NCBI GenBank assembly: GCA_026545765.1
Contig: CM048839.1
Location: forward strand, 16,616,566-16,680,565
Direction of reading: 5' to 3'
Origin: Plantago major
Lineage: Eukaryota > Streptophyta > Magnoliopsida > Lamiales > Plantaginaceae
DNA length: 64,000 bases
Shown: positions 12,285 through 24,579 of the stretch, in pieces
Numbering within the stretch: position 1 is the first letter of the stretch
Layout of the letters: every line of letters begins with the position of its first letter
Translations under genes and position numbers: made by a program
Notes under the pieces: model-generated
Database searches by the model: none
Told to the model about the DNA's origin: nothing
Seen by the model: the letters and a program-made list of their open reading frames with translations, nothing else

Positions 12285-12852
12285 CAAGTATCTTAGTAGA
12301 AGATAGTTGGTAACTATGAGGGAGGGATCAGTCGTGTCTGTGGAGCGTGTCCGAATCGTTAGTTAAAAGTAAAAGGAATAAAATCCTTTTTGTCGGGATC
12401 CGTCGTCCGTGTCCTCAAGGATTCAATATATCTCTTTCCCCCCCCTTTTCCGTCTACAGTCCGAGTTATCACATAGCTGGGACTGTAGAGGAAAAGGTAT
12501 TTGTATCCGAGATATATGGGTCCGAGTACGGTTAGGATCTGACGTAGCCCTCCGGAAGCTGTCCATTGGACCGATTGTTGAATTGGTCCTCCCGTAAGCC
12601 CAAGAGGCCCAATAGGTTGTCCGTTCGGCCCACGGGAGAAAGATCCCGAGTCAAGGGACGTGACCGTTGGGTCAGGACGACATCAACGGTTGGGGTTCCC
12701 AGTCCGATTGATGTGACACGTCTGTCAAGCATTAAATGCGACATACTGACAGCCATCCACTCGCGAAGCGGCACAACCCTTGGATTGGAGAGGACCAACG
12801 GCTGGGATTCGAATCCAAGCGATGTGACTCTTGGCTATCCCCGAATTGCCCT

Positions 12853-12859
12853 TATAAAT
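12853..12859 (+). promoter_or_regulatory. TATA box of E2 antisense unit A
   Basis: CTTATAAATAG is followed by a leader of about 640 bases before the ATG at 13,503. An AT-rich leader with GTAAG-like and pyrimidine-AG signals suggests an intron in the leader. The context matches ordinary plant promoters. Confidence 0.55.
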
Positions 12860-13502
12860 AGTCAGCCCATCAGTCACTTTCATACTTTTAGCAATCTTGA
12901 AATTTAGAGCAATCGCAAAGCAATCCGAGCGTTTGAAGACACATCCGAGCAAGCAAGAGTCGCAAAATTTGAAGGTTTCTTCTTTGAATTCGTACTCTCG
13001 GAGAAGTAGCAAGGCTTAGTCATCCGTTCAAACTTATCAAATCAACTTTATCAAGTACGTACATCTTCATTTTTGCTGAGTTGTCTTCTTTTCGCGATAT
13101 GCTTATTTCGTGCTCATATGTTTTTGCCTTGCTCGGATATGAAATTGTCGAGTCTGTTCTTGCCGATATTGCGTGTGATAGGCTTTAGCAACGCTCTTAG
13201 TTGAAACAATTTATCCTCCGTACTGTCGCATGCCAATTTATTGCCAGTATCTTGTTGATGCATCTCATGTGTATGCCGACTGTAACTAAAATTTGATTAT
13301 GCATGCTTATTTGGTAATGTGTTGGTGCCAATCGGCACAGTCCTTATGAATTTGCCCTTTCGGCGTCTTTGGTAAGGTAAGTGATAGTGCCAACGGCGCG
13401 TTAAGTAGAAATCCGTAGGCTTTCCTTGACTTAAGAAATTACCTAAACGGACTCTCGGACAATCAACACCATCATTCCTGACTTGTTTCCTTCTGCCCTA
13501 GG

Positions 13503-16366
13503 ATGTCCGGGAGCGATAGTCAGAACCAGCACGAGGCCCCAGGTTACAATGACGCAGTAGATTTAGGGACCGGGTCCGTGGATCTGACCTTGTCCGCGAG
13601 AGATTTTGTAGTTGTGGAGCTTGGGTCGTCCAGAGATTCTGATGCTGGGCACGGAGTTCGCGGTGCGACAGAAGCGCAGGCCGGCGTTTCAGCGGACCGG
13701 GGTGACCTTGCTAGGACTAGGTCGTTAGTCCAATCTCGGACCATAGGTGGCATCGGGACATCCTGGGATCCGAGCGAACTGCGTGCGGAGCGGGAAGGCG
13801 ACAGCGGTCGGGAGGCTGATGAAGTCGAGATGTTCGAGGCTGGGGTGGAGGACCGTGTTGTAGCGGAAACAGGTCCGTCCAACCCAGGCACATCCGGGAG
13901 ACCCGAAGGTGTCATCGAGGAGGAAGAAGATGGTGAGGAAGAGGAAGATGAGGACGAGGAAGAAGAAGGAGAAGGATCTCCTGTCGCTCGTCCCCCTAGA
14001 CGATCCAGTCGGCGGATTGCACTACACCCTGCTGCGCCCGTTCAATCCAGTCTTCCATTAATTGAGGGTCGTGGTGCCAAGGCGGCAAGGATCAAATTTC
14101 CTCGTCCCGCATCCGCAGTAGCGATAGCAGACGAGTTCAGAGAGCTAAACGCGGATGGGCTTCTTCCTACCTGTCCATCGAGGGTCAAACCTGAGGAGAT
14201 TCCGGAATGGAGGCGAAAATGGGAGATCCCTGACTCCGTAGAAATAATGATCCCTGAACCCGGGCATGCATTCTATAACCCTCCCGCTGGATATATGTGC
14301 GTGCATGAGGTGGCCTTCTCCTGCGGATGGAAGATCCCCATTGCCACAGAGCTGAAAAACATTCTGAACCATATTGGTATAGGTCCGAGTCAGGTTATCC
14401 CAAAGTCCCTGGGTAACCTTATTTGCTTTGTAGTTTTTTGTAAGAAGAAAGGGCAGCCGGTGAATTTTGAGAACTTCAGGCAGCTCTTCCACATCTCGTT
14501 CAGTCCAGGGAATCCACTATTCTATACTTTCATGAATAGGAAACCTTACAATTTTATCTCGGACTCCATTTCGTCGCTGGGATCGAAGTGGTGGGATAGG
14601 TACGTTTTTGTCCGGATGGCTTTGAAGCCAGGGATGTCCGAGAGACAGAGGGAACAATGGGGGCTGCCCACAAAATTCCTTAGAGAGAGTATCCCGGATT
14701 GGCCCCTTCCAAGAACGTGGGTGGCGGCAATCCACAAAAGGCATGACCCACCTACTTATCTGTTTCACGGACTAATCTGTCAGCCACTTCCCTACCTGTG
14801 CGGACTAACAGGTGCAGTAGATGTAGGAGGGAAGACGGACTTTAGTAAGGATTCGTTGACTTGGAACTTGGCGTTCATTCTTCTTCAATATATTCTATTT
14901 TGATTACGTATTTCCGCAATTCTGATAATTCCTCTTTAACCCGTCTGTATCTAACGCCTCTGGTTTATTGTGTAGCTTATTGGTTCGACTATATCATGTC
15001 GACACTCCGTGAAAAGAAGAAGTTGCAGAGAGAGCAGCAAGCCCTGGAGGTCGCCGCTGGTCAAAGGACCAAAATCATCAACACTTCAGCGGGTCTCCCC
15101 ATGCCAGATTCGAAGAATGCCGCGGTTTTTGCTGCGGAGGAAGAAAGGCGGAACAAGTCCGGAGAGGATTCTCAGGCCTTGGCGGTGCCCGACAAGGGTA
15201 AAGCCCCCGTTACTCGGAGCGCCACTGCTTCGAAGTCCCAAGCTTCCGCTGCTGCTGCACCACAACGGGAGGTGTTGATGCGGGACGCCATTACCTCGGG
15301 ACGCAAGAGAGGAGCAACTTCGGAGGCTCCTCCCGCAGCAAAGAGACAGCAATTGTCCGCTATTCTTCCTGTTGACCAAGCTGCTCTTGACAAGGAGTAC
15401 GAGCTGGCTTGCGGACTCCCTGAGGTTGAGCGGGTCAAAGGGCTGGATGGGCTATACCAACGGGTAAGTAATCTTTGGATGCTCCCCTTGGTTTGTTCTT
15501 AGTATGATAAAAGTGCAACTTATATTCTTACGGACTTCGCACTGGCTTTGCCGTATTATGCAATGGAAGGCCGCTGAACGCACTACCATTGAGGAGGACC
15601 TCCACAAGGCTGTGGCCACTTCCGCGGATGAGCAGAGAAGGCGAAGCAATTGGAGATGCGGCTGAAAGAGCAAGAAGTGAAGTTCCTTAAGCTGAAGGCC
15701 AACTGGGAAGAAATCAAGGCGGACCTCGACTGGCAGGAGAACTTTGTCGACAAGTCGATGAAGGCTTTTCTGGATTCCAAGGATATACTGCTCGGAGGCC
15801 TCCAATATGCCCGTCTCCATGCTGGTCGTGACTTCATGGAGTCAGACTCCTTCAAGTTCTTGACGGCGGACAAATCCGATGCTTCCCGCCTAGATGGGTT
15901 CGTGTCCGCTATCGGACAACTGCAGTCCAAGGGACTACTTCCACCGGACTTTAACTGGAAGACGGAAGGGTTAATCCCTTCTGCGGATGCTAATGGCGTG
16001 GAAGTCCCTGTAGACAGTGTCTCGGATGAACAGTTGGCCGCGTGCGAGTTTGCAGAACTCGTCACTGAGGAAGGTGAGATCGAGATCCGAAATGGCGGGC
16101 CCTTCCTCCGGAGATGGGTCCCGGATGCTCTCCGAAAGGTATGCTTTGTACCTTTCGACAATTACCGGGCTTTCCTGAAGAAGTGGTTCTCCTTGCCTTG
16201 CCGGGTCGTTGGCTTTCCCGCGGATTTCAACTTGTTCAATGTTGTTGAATCCCTTGCTGCACAAGCCACCTCCAACATGCCCCCTGTCGATCCGCCTCAA
16301 GCTGGTGAAGCTGGTCCGAGCAATTTGGGCCTCGTGAGAAGTCCGGTATGCCCGTTGAAATTCTGA
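13503..16366 (+). pseudogene. E2 antisense gene A (Tat aORF with putative gypsy-type transposon domain)
   Basis: The first frame (13,503-14,903) opens with a Ser/Gly-rich region, then an acidic Glu/Asp tract (residues about 139-157). From about residue 250 it has a domain with FYNPPAGYM, GWKIPI and IGPSQVIPKSLG. This resembles the Pfam family called putative gypsy type transposon (PF04195), assigned from memory. Further frames at 14,982-15,463 (Lys/Gln coiled coil, Ala-rich) and 15,650-16,366 (coiled coil, then IGQLQ, GLL and an acidic segment) follow, separated by GTAAG-type donors and AG acceptors. Tat elements are known to carry antisense extra ORFs. The role is unknown; a nucleic-acid or structural role would be a guess. 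Confidence 0.65.
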
Positions 16367-16755
16367 TCTTGAATCTTCATTGGATTTGCATCTTTTGATA
16401 ATCTCGGAATGTCATTACATACTATAACAATGTTTCGTATTTGATCCGAGGAGTTGAACCTCCTATGCTTCCGAACTATTACTTGCTCTCTTCTTGGTTC
16501 CTTTTTATCTGTTGTGCATAAGCTGAGTTATTATAAATTGCCCATCTCTTAAGAGCACGGACCGCTGTAGATGGCATCTGATGTAGAAATCAGACCATCA
16601 TCTTTTCGATACTCGGGCTATTCGCCCCTTGGGATGTCTAATTCTTCTAGAAGGAGGAAGGTGAAACAGTGAAATAGTCATTATGACTTCGTCTTTTCAT
16701 CTCCCCCGTCGTCGGATTGTCGACACGTGGCGAGATCTTGAGGACCCGTCGCAAC

Positions 16756-16763
16756 TATAAATA
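16756..16763 (+). promoter_or_regulatory. TATA box of E2 antisense unit B
   Basis: CTATAAATAAGG lies 108 bases before the ATG at 16,864, with a pyrimidine-rich leader between them. The upstream CGACACGTGG box is common in plant promoters. Confidence 0.5.
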
Positions 16764-16863
16764 AGGGTGTGATAATTCTTCCCTTTTTCACTGCTGTACC
16801 TTTCTTCGCTTTGTGTTTTGTTTCACTGATTCCAGCCATCCACAAAAGCCGGAGTTCTCCAGG

Positions 16864-17145
16864 ATGTCGGAATCTGAAGACGAGGAATATCAGCACTGGG
16901 TAAATTGTACTTGTGGGCACATGCATCCACCAATTTACCCTGGTACGGGGACCGCAGATGACCCGATCCTCCTTGATTTTGAAGGCAATCAACCTCTATG
17001 TCCGGGAATAGCTAGGAGGCGATCTGAGGAAGAGAGGGAGTGGACGCTGAAGCTGATCCGTAGGAGGATTCGCATGCAGCAGCAAGCTCGTCATGGCCGA
17101 GGTGGAGGCTCGGAGTCCCAAGGCTCGACTTCCGGAGTCTGGTGA
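16864..17145 (+). CDS. E2 antisense unit B: small acidic/basic protein, unknown
   Basis: A 93-residue frame in the plus strand. It begins MSESEDEEYQHW, then CTCGHMHPP (Cys and His close together, possibly a metal site), DDPILLDFEG, and ends in an Arg/Gln-rich helix and a Gly/Ser tail. The start was chosen because it is the first ATG in a good context after the TATA box; a longer frame opens at 16,813. I do not recognise the family. It lies inside E2, between unit A and unit C, opposite to gag-pol. Confidence 0.35.
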   Translation: MSESEDEEYQHWVNCTCGHMHPPIYPGTGTADDPILLDFEGNQPLCPGIARRRSEEEREWTLKLIRRRIRMQQQARHGRGGGSESQGSTSGVW

Positions 17146-17487
17146 CGGAACAAGGCGGGGTATGCCCCATGGATGCATGTACTTATCCTTGGATCTTTCC
17201 AGATTGTACTTCTGTTTTGTAAATGTTCGGATAATTTTGTTTATAAAATTCGAACTATTTTTCCTCGGATGGGATCTCCATCTTTTTCTTGTGCAGACTT
17301 CGTCGGATGATATTGACGCACATATTTTTGTAAAATGACTAAGAAACTCGGACGTAGTTGATGGGCTTGTTTAGGCTTGATTGGATAAACCTGTCTGGCC
17401 CAACACTGTTCGACCCAAATGAATAGTTTAAGCCCATTGTCGACATCAAAGTTCTGACGTGTCGGACGCCCATTGGTTCGTCACTTC

Positions 17488-18175
17488 TATAAATACTGCG
17501 GATCCCTCTTGGCCTTGGTCGTGCTAATCCAACTTCCACTTTCCAAATCTACTCAATTGCAAGAGGACAATCTCTTGAATAGTTTCCCCCTCTTGACTCC
17601 CGTCCACTCTCAAGTCGGCGTTCATCCTGAGCTTGAGAGTGGCGTGGGTCTAGAGGGGAAAATTGTTGAAGATCAGTTACCGAAAGGCATAGATCTCGGT
17701 TTTAATGTATATCCATCCGTCTCCTTTGCTTTCTTCCAACCCCACTTTAGTGGTTCAAATCTCTCTTATATTGGAAATGGTTTCCGGATTTCAAGAGAGT
17801 TTGAGTCTCTAAAGCCGGTGAGGCGGAAATCTCTTCTTGTCTGCACTTTGTTTTCCCCGGACACAGGACTTGCATTGCCATGTTTTGGTGGTATCTTGAA
17901 GGGTTCCAGCACGTTTAACCATTCTCTTGTGTGCAGGTAGATCGAGTTCCTGGCCTCCGCGGAAACCAGACTTGTCGCTTGACACGAAAGAAGTTTTTCC
18001 CGGCGGGGGAACGATCTTTGCTGGGAGATGACGTATCTCCAGAGACGTTTTTCTGCATTTTTCGTATTTGCGTCCGTAAGTCCGGATAATCGATCCGGGA
18101 TTGTAAATTGTACGGACAAGATTATGTATAATCCGTCTTTGTATGAATGAAATCTCTTGCTTTCGTTGTTGTTAA
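17488..18175 (+). other. E2 antisense unit C: TATA-led transcript-like region
   Basis: A TATA box (CTATAAATACTG) at 17,488-17,495 is followed by a frame at 17,473-17,940. There is a possible intron from a GTGAGG donor near 17,818 to a TGTGTGCAG acceptor at 17,936. AT-rich sequence with AATGAAAT near 18,150 could serve as a poly(A) signal. No recognisable protein. It looks like a third plus-strand transcription unit before the end of integrase. Confidence 0.35.
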
Positions 18176-18384
18176 TCGAACGGTAAATCTCAGATGCGTA
18201 AATCAAAAAATCACAAATCGAAAGATAGAGGTTGTATTGATTTGCCAGAAATTCAATTACAACTTGCGGGCTCTATGGCCAATGGCAAAAGGACCAAAAA
18301 GAAACAGAACTGACGGAGTTCCGTGTAACAAGAAGTTGAATTTGAGATGATCAATCGACATGATGGAGATCCGCGCAGTTATCT

Positions 18385-19540
18385 TTATGCATAGAAATTC
18401 TGAAGGTTTCTAGCATTCCACGGATGCTTGAGGGGATGTCCGTTCTCATCTTCTAATTCATAACTCCCATTCACCCTTGCCCCGACAATCTTGTAGGGTC
18501 CTTCCCACTTGGGCTTGAGTTTCCCGATATTGTTCAAAATGTCGGCTCGTCGAAGCACCAGGTCCCCGACTTGCAAGTTTGCCGCACGAATGTTCCTGTT
18601 ATAGGTTCGGGCAGCAGTTGCCTGATACCTAAAGATATTCGCCAGTGCCTCAGACCTTTTTTGTTCAAGCATGTCTAGGTCGAATATCCGAGCTTCTTGG
18701 TTTGCTTTGTCTTCGAACTCTCGGATTCTCAAAGTCTCTACAGTAATCTCGGATGGTATGACTGCCTCTGAACCATATACCAAGGAGAATGGAGTTTCTT
18801 TGGTCGCAGTCCATGCAGTCGTGCGATGCGCCCACAGCACACCTTCCAGGTCGTCCGCCCAGCTTTCTTGCGAGGTTCTCTAACGCTTCTCGAGGATCTT
18901 GACTATTGTTTTGTTTGTGGACTCAGCCTGTCCATTGGCTTGCGGGTATCCAACAGATGTAAAACGTTGCTCGATTTTGAAGGACGCCAGCCATTCCTTG
19001 AGCCTATGTCCTGAGAACTGGGCACCATTATCCGAGACTAGAACTCTTGGTAGGCCGAAGCGGCAAATGATATTCTTCCAGATGAAGGTCCGCACTCGAC
19101 TTTCCGTGATAGTCGCTACAGCCTCCGCTTCTACCCACTTGGTAAAATATTCTACCGCCACAATGAGAAAAAATTTTCTGTTGGGTACCCCTCGGAAATG
19201 GTCCGACAATATCGATACCCCACTGGTCGAACGGACACGCTATGATTGCCGGAATCATAGGGTTCGTCGGGTGATGTGGGATGTTTGCGTAATATTGGCA
19301 ATCCTGACATCTCCGGGCATGGTCGGCGGAATCTTTACCGATGGTAGGCCAATAGTAGCCTTGTCGTATGATTTTCTGGGCGAGAGTCCTCCCCCCGGAA
19401 TGACTCCCACAACTTCTGTTGTGTATCTCTTCCAGCACGGTCTGTGCTTCTTGTGGGTTCAAGCATCTCAGGTGAGTCCCGGAAAAAGATCTCTTATACA
19501 AATCATCACCCATTATAAAATATCTATTTGCTCGGCATTG
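18385..19540 (-). pseudogene. E2 integrase region
   Basis: The zinc-binding part contains GYYWPTI and CQDCQYY. The core has FDQWGIDIVGPFPRG (about 19,200-19,240), VAVEYFTKWVEAEA and the FGLPRVLVSDNGAQF block. The C-terminal part at 18,385-18,840 has LWAHRTT, VGDLVLRRADI and WEGPYKI. This is a typical Tat integrase without an obvious chromodomain. It carries a small number of breaks. Confidence 0.9.
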
Positions 19541-19729
19541 CACACTCCTTGATTCTTTCGGATCGACTGGCAAAGATCCGTCCTTGAGATAGTTAAAAAT
19601 GTCAGCCATCCAGTTTCTTCCTGTGTCAAGTATCATGACCGCCGAACTGGGACTCATGACGGATGAGTCAGTAATGGTGAGTAGAATTACTCTCCTTGTG
19701 TCCAAAGCCGCTGTAGCAGATGCGTATTT

Positions 19730-20110
19730 TGCCAAGGCATCAGCTCTTTCGTTCCAAGCTCTGTCAAACTTTTCCAAGGTGAATTCCTCGAAGTGGCTGG
19801 CCTCATTCTTGAGTAGCTCAAGATACTTGATCATCGAAGGACCTTTTGTGGCAAAACTTCCTGAAAATTGGGCCTCGACGAAATTTGTGAGTCCGTAACC
19901 TTTGACCTTTCGGGCTTGGAGTGACTTGGCTAGCCCCACTAAAAGTGCCTCATACTCAGCCTCATTATTGGTAACTTTGAAATCCAAGGAAATCGCATAG
20001 TCGAGTTCCGCGCCATCTGGGCTCTTAAGGTAGATTCCAATTCCTCCCACTCTTCCAGTGGAAGAACCATCCACTTCCAATGTCCAGATATCGGAAGGAT
20101 GTTTTTTGGT
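19730..20110 (-). pseudogene. E2 archaeal-type second RNase H
   Basis: The blocks TLEVDGSSTGRVGGIGI, NNEAEYEALLVGL and NERADALAKYAS are in the right order. This second RNase H, between the normal RNase H and integrase, is diagnostic for the Tat lineage. Confidence 0.85.
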
Positions 20111-20399
20111 TTGGAGATCTCCTGCGAGCTGCTGAGGTTCCGCTCTTGGTTCATCCCCTCCCGTGATTTCCGTTCTGATGTTGTCCGCACTGGGGTTTCT
20201 GGGAACATCACCAAGTAGAAACATTTGGTTGACCCGAGTTTCCCCATCTGACAAAGGAAAGGGCCGATTGATGAACTGGGCTTCCTCGAGGTTTTCCGGG
20301 TTGAACTTTGGTGGAACTGGCTTTCGGACAATATGCTTGGTGATTAAGCACCCGAGCACCTGCTTGTCAGGGACTTTCTCTGAATCTTTCTCTGGATAA

Positions 20400-21790
20400 T
20401 CCGCTAAGAAGTCGGCGAGGACTTGAGCCTTTTTGGCTGACGGAGCCTGGTAGCAAATGTCGTATTCACTTAGCTCGATCGCCCACTTAGAGAGTCGTCC
20501 TGATTGGTCGGGCTTTCCTAGGACCTGTTTCAAAGGTTCCGCAGTTAGTACCACTATTTTGTGAGACTTAAAATAAGGTTTTAACCATCTGGCGGTATAA
20601 ACCAAGGCGTATGCGAGTTTCTCGATCTTAACGTATCTTGTCTCCGCCCCAGCAAGGGCTTTGCTAAGATAGTAAATCGGCAAATGCTCGTTAGCCTGAA
20701 TCCGTAATAATACGGAGCTCATTGCCTCTTCCGTGATTACTAGGTAGAGGTAGAGCGGTTCTCCTTCGACGGGCTTGGAGAGCAGTGGAGGGGAATGGAG
20801 GTACCCTTTCAGTTTCTCGAAAGCCTCAAAACATTCCGCGGTCCACACAAAGTTCTCTCCTTTCCGGAGGATTTTGAAGAACGGAAGATTCTTCTCCGCT
20901 GATCGGGAAATGAAACGACTTAAGGACATTAGACGCCCAATAAGCTGTTGTACCTCGTTGAGGTTCTTCGGATGGGGCAAATCTAGGATTGCTTTGATCT
21001 TCTCGGGGTTTGCACTTATCCCTCTTTCTGTGACCATGTATCCCAGAAACTTTCCTCCTTTCACCCCGAACGTACACTTTTCGGGGTTCAACTTCATTCC
21101 ATACTTCCGCAGAATGGAAAAGCAATTGTTGAGATGCTCAATATGCTCTTCTTCAGTCTTACTTTTAACAAGCATATCATCTACGTAGACTTCCATAGTC
21201 TTGCCCAACTCCGCCTTGAACATTTTATTCACCAACCGCTGGTATGTAGCTCCCGCGTTCAACCCGAATGGCATCACCTTGAACAAAGCAGTATACCCTC
21301 CCGCATGAAGAAGGCTGTTTTCTTGATGTCGTCCTTGGCCATCCGGATTTGATAGAAGCCCTGGTATGCCTCCATGAAGCTTAGGAGCGCACATCCCGCG
21401 GTAGAATCTACCAACTGGTCTATGCGAGGTAGGGGATAAGGATCCTTTGGGCAAAACTTGTTGAGCCTTGTGAAGTCGTTGCACATCCTCCACTTTCCAG
21501 GGGCCTTCTCGACGAGTACCACGTTACAGACCCAGTCCGAGTATCTAACTTCTTCAATGTGCCCGGCTTTCAAGAGCCGGTCAACTTCCGCAGATATAAT
21601 TGCGTCCTTGACCGGGCCAAATTCTTTCCTCTTCTGTCGGATATATTTGATCGAGGGATCCATGTTCAGACGGTGAACAGTGATTCTCGAATCTATTCCC
21701 TTCAAATCATCAATACTCCAAGCAAATACATCCCTGTTGTCTCGGAGATAAGCAATAAGTTTCATCTCCACTTCTGTGCTCATCTCTGTT
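20400..21790 (-). pseudogene. E2 reverse transcriptase and RNase H
   Basis: The blocks are VCNVVLVEKAPGKWRMCNDF, DPYPLPRIDQLVDST, the catalytic YVDDMLVKSK near 21,180, and CTFGVKGGKFLGYMVT. The RNase H part ends with YQAPSAKKAQVLADFLADY near 20,410. The long frame here (19,028-21,493) covers most of the enzyme, both RNase H domains and the start of integrase. Confidence 0.92.
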
Positions 21791-22059
21791 CCGATTCTAG
21801 TCTTCTTATCCGGGCTTCCAACAACAATCTCGATTTACTTGAGAGTTTCGTGAGGCTCGATCCGTGCAGTTCTGGGGAATTTCTCCTTTGGGCTTCCTAC
21901 CCCTATCTGCGGATTCTCCTGTTTGGGCGGGAGAACAACTCTCGGGTCGAAGGTCACCGTGACTGCCAAAACGGGGGGCAGATGCCCTCCTCGTGGACAT
22001 AATGTAACACTCCCAAGCTTCTCGGATGTTTCCTACCTCTTCTCCTACTCCGAAGGGAG

Positions 22060-22440
22060 TAGGAAATTTCATTCTGTTGTGTAAGGTGGATGAGATAGCC
22101 CGGAATTGATTGAGTCCTGGACGCCCAAAGATGGCGTTATAGTCGAAGGTCCGATCAACCACGACAAATCGGACCGACTGTGTTACCCTGGCCGGGAAGG
22201 TTCCGAGTGAAACGTGTAACGTAACACTTCCTAGTGGTCGAACAGTTCCTCCTCCAAACCCTAGTATAGAGGTATGAACTCTGTCGTAGCGGATTCTTCC
22301 CAACTCCATCTGATCTAGCGTCCTCTTAGAGATGATATTCGAAGAACTCCCGGTATCCACCAGAATTTTGTTCACTCGATAAGTCGCAATGGTCAACGAA
22401 ACTACAAGAGGAACGTCCTGGTCGTCAATCTCCTCGCCTC
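22060..22440 (-). pseudogene. E2 aspartic protease
   Basis: KILVDTGSSSNII near 22,350 is the active site. FGRPGLNQFRAI near 22,110 is the second conserved block. It lies in a frame (21,806-22,930) that also contains the end of gag with CKFHKSRGHETDDC, so gag C-terminus and protease are fused in this copy. Confidence 0.88.
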
Positions 22441-22799
22441 CTGCCGTAGGAGGGGGAATTTCGCTATCGTCGAAAGATATTGCATTTGTTCCTTGTATCG
22501 CGGGGGCACCATACGCCCTGTCATTGTTCCAAAGGTTTTGGGCGGTCCGCTCCCTTGCATTCCTGCTATCACCTCCAGAGGGTCCGCCTGCGATAGTGTT
22601 GATCACTCCTCTGTACGGAGGGTTCTCCATTTCCGTCTCATCGCCGTATCCGTACGGATGTCCTCCCCTGTGTGGCGGATAACCTACTGGCGGAGGTGGC
22701 AAAGATAGTGGGCGAGGTGGTGGGTCAGCAGCGTTATCCTCCCTCCTCCGCTCCGTTCTATCATGCCTGGAGGGCTCGTCCGCATATATGTGCTCCTTC

Positions 22800-24535
22800 A
22801 ACTTGCCTTCTCTCACCAGGTGTTCGACTTCTGTTTTTAACTGGATACAGTCGTCAGTCTCATGGCCTCTGCTCTTGTGAAATTTGCAGTATCCCTTACA
22901 TTTCTCCGATTGTGGGATGGCTTTGGCCAATGTACGTCCAACTTCTTCTCAACAATAGTGGCCAAGATGTCGGATCTCGGCTTGTTGAGGCGCGTGTAGT
23001 CCGCGAATCTTCTGGGCGGACTTCTCTCCTTGTAAATGCCTTTGTCTCTGTGATCTTTCTTCGGGTCAAACTTCCCCTGGCGTTGCTCTTGTTTTTACGG
23101 TTCCTTTCCCTTCTTCGATCCTGCTCGAACTGGTACGTTCCTTCGGTATTCTTCTCCGTACATGACTTCCTCACAGATGTCATCCAAGTGCTTTTCGCTC
23201 CTCACTTCCTGACTAGAGAGCTTCCTCCGCAGCTCAGAGTTGTAAGTATTAGCGTACAGGTGACGGACCCGTTCTTTAATACTATGGGGCTCAACTCGGA
23301 GTACTTCTATATTGAAGCGATCTAGGAAAGTTCGAAGATCTTCCTGTTCCCTTTGGATGACTTCAGCCAGGTGCTCTACAGTACGTTTTCTTCTTTTTCA
23401 TTTTTCGAATCGTGCTAAGAATTTGGAAGACAGGTCTGCGTACGACCTTATTGACTTGTTTGGCAAAGCGGTGTACCACTCCATAGCCGTGCCGAATAGG
23501 GTGGATGAGAACGTAAGGGCTTTAGTATTGTCACTCAGCCCCTTGGAATCCATCTTGCTGTTGTACCTTGTCAGGTGACCCACGGGACAAGTATCCCCAT
23601 AGTAGTATTCCAAGTTCGGAATCACTTGGTCCGAGTTTCTATTTCTTTCCTTTTCCCTCATGATATCGTCACACAGAGGGTTTGGTGCACTTGTAGTGAT
23701 CTGCTCGTGGTCTTTTACCAGACGTCCGAGGTTCAGGATTTGGGTTTCCAAAGCTTTTTGTTGGGCGTAAATTTCTTCAACTGTCATGACCTCTCCTGTC
23801 CGTGGATGGACTGCGACATCCGCGGGGAGTTCGTCTAGCCGGACAACTAGAATGGTTTCTGCTACATGATCCCTGTTCCTCATGGGAGCTTGTCGCAGAC
23901 CTCCTGGCTGCCTGTTACCTCCTTCTTGGTACTCTCTCCTCCCATTCGGGCTTCCTTCACCCCGAGCTTGCGAAGTAGAGGCCCGTCGGTCTAGAAGATT
24001 TCGCAAATCCTCATGGTGCGGCTGATCTCCCAACCTCTGTTGGATCGGACACTGTCTGTTTCTTGACAAGGCGGGCTCCGCTTGAACCGGAGTAACCACT
24101 GGCGGAGTGGCTTGCTGAGGATGGGCATTTTTAGACCCTAGGCATCCTTGGATAATCGTGAGCAACCTATCAAACTGAGTTTAGCTTAGTCCGAGGTCGC
24201 TTGTGCGGACAACGCGACCATCGGGCATCGTAAACTGTTGACCTGTGGTAGGGCCTTGAGCTTCTGCCGGAGAAGCTCGAGCTACCCCTTCTCGTCCGTA
24301 GGCACGATATTCACAGGGACGCTTTGGCCTCCTCTAAGAGGGGCGTCTCTTTCCTCATCCGAGGATGGGCTGGCGGTCCGCCCGTCGCTCGGATATCTCC
24401 TTCCAGTGTTCCTTCCAGCCACTGCGGCCCTTCGTCCCCGGGTGGGCGGACATCCTCGTGGGCGTGGTGGTGGTGTTCCCACGCCTGCAGCACTAGTCCG
24501 GGCTGTTCGTCTCGTTCTAGCCATCAGCACAACAC
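22800..24535 (-). pseudogene. E2 gag
   Basis: The N-terminus at about 24,530 begins MARTRRTART and is Arg/Pro-rich. The capsid region (23,398-24,165) has LTIIQGCLGSKN, YYGDTCPVGHLTRY and TAMEWYTALP. The zinc-like motif CKFHKSRGHETDDC follows near 22,870. Gag packages the element RNA into virus-like particles. Related blocks occur in E5 at 54.5-55.5 kb. Confidence 0.88.
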
Positions 24536-24561
24536 AAACACAGATCTTTTTGTAAAGTTTC

Positions 24562-24576
24562 CCACAGACGGCGCCA
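24562..24576 (-). other. E2 primer-binding site
   Basis: On the minus strand, TGGCGCCGTCTG follows the LTR end after a 3-nt spacer TTT. The same site and spacing occur in E1 (42,590-42,596) and E5 (54,518-54,524). Confidence 0.88.
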
Positions 24577-24579
24577 AAA

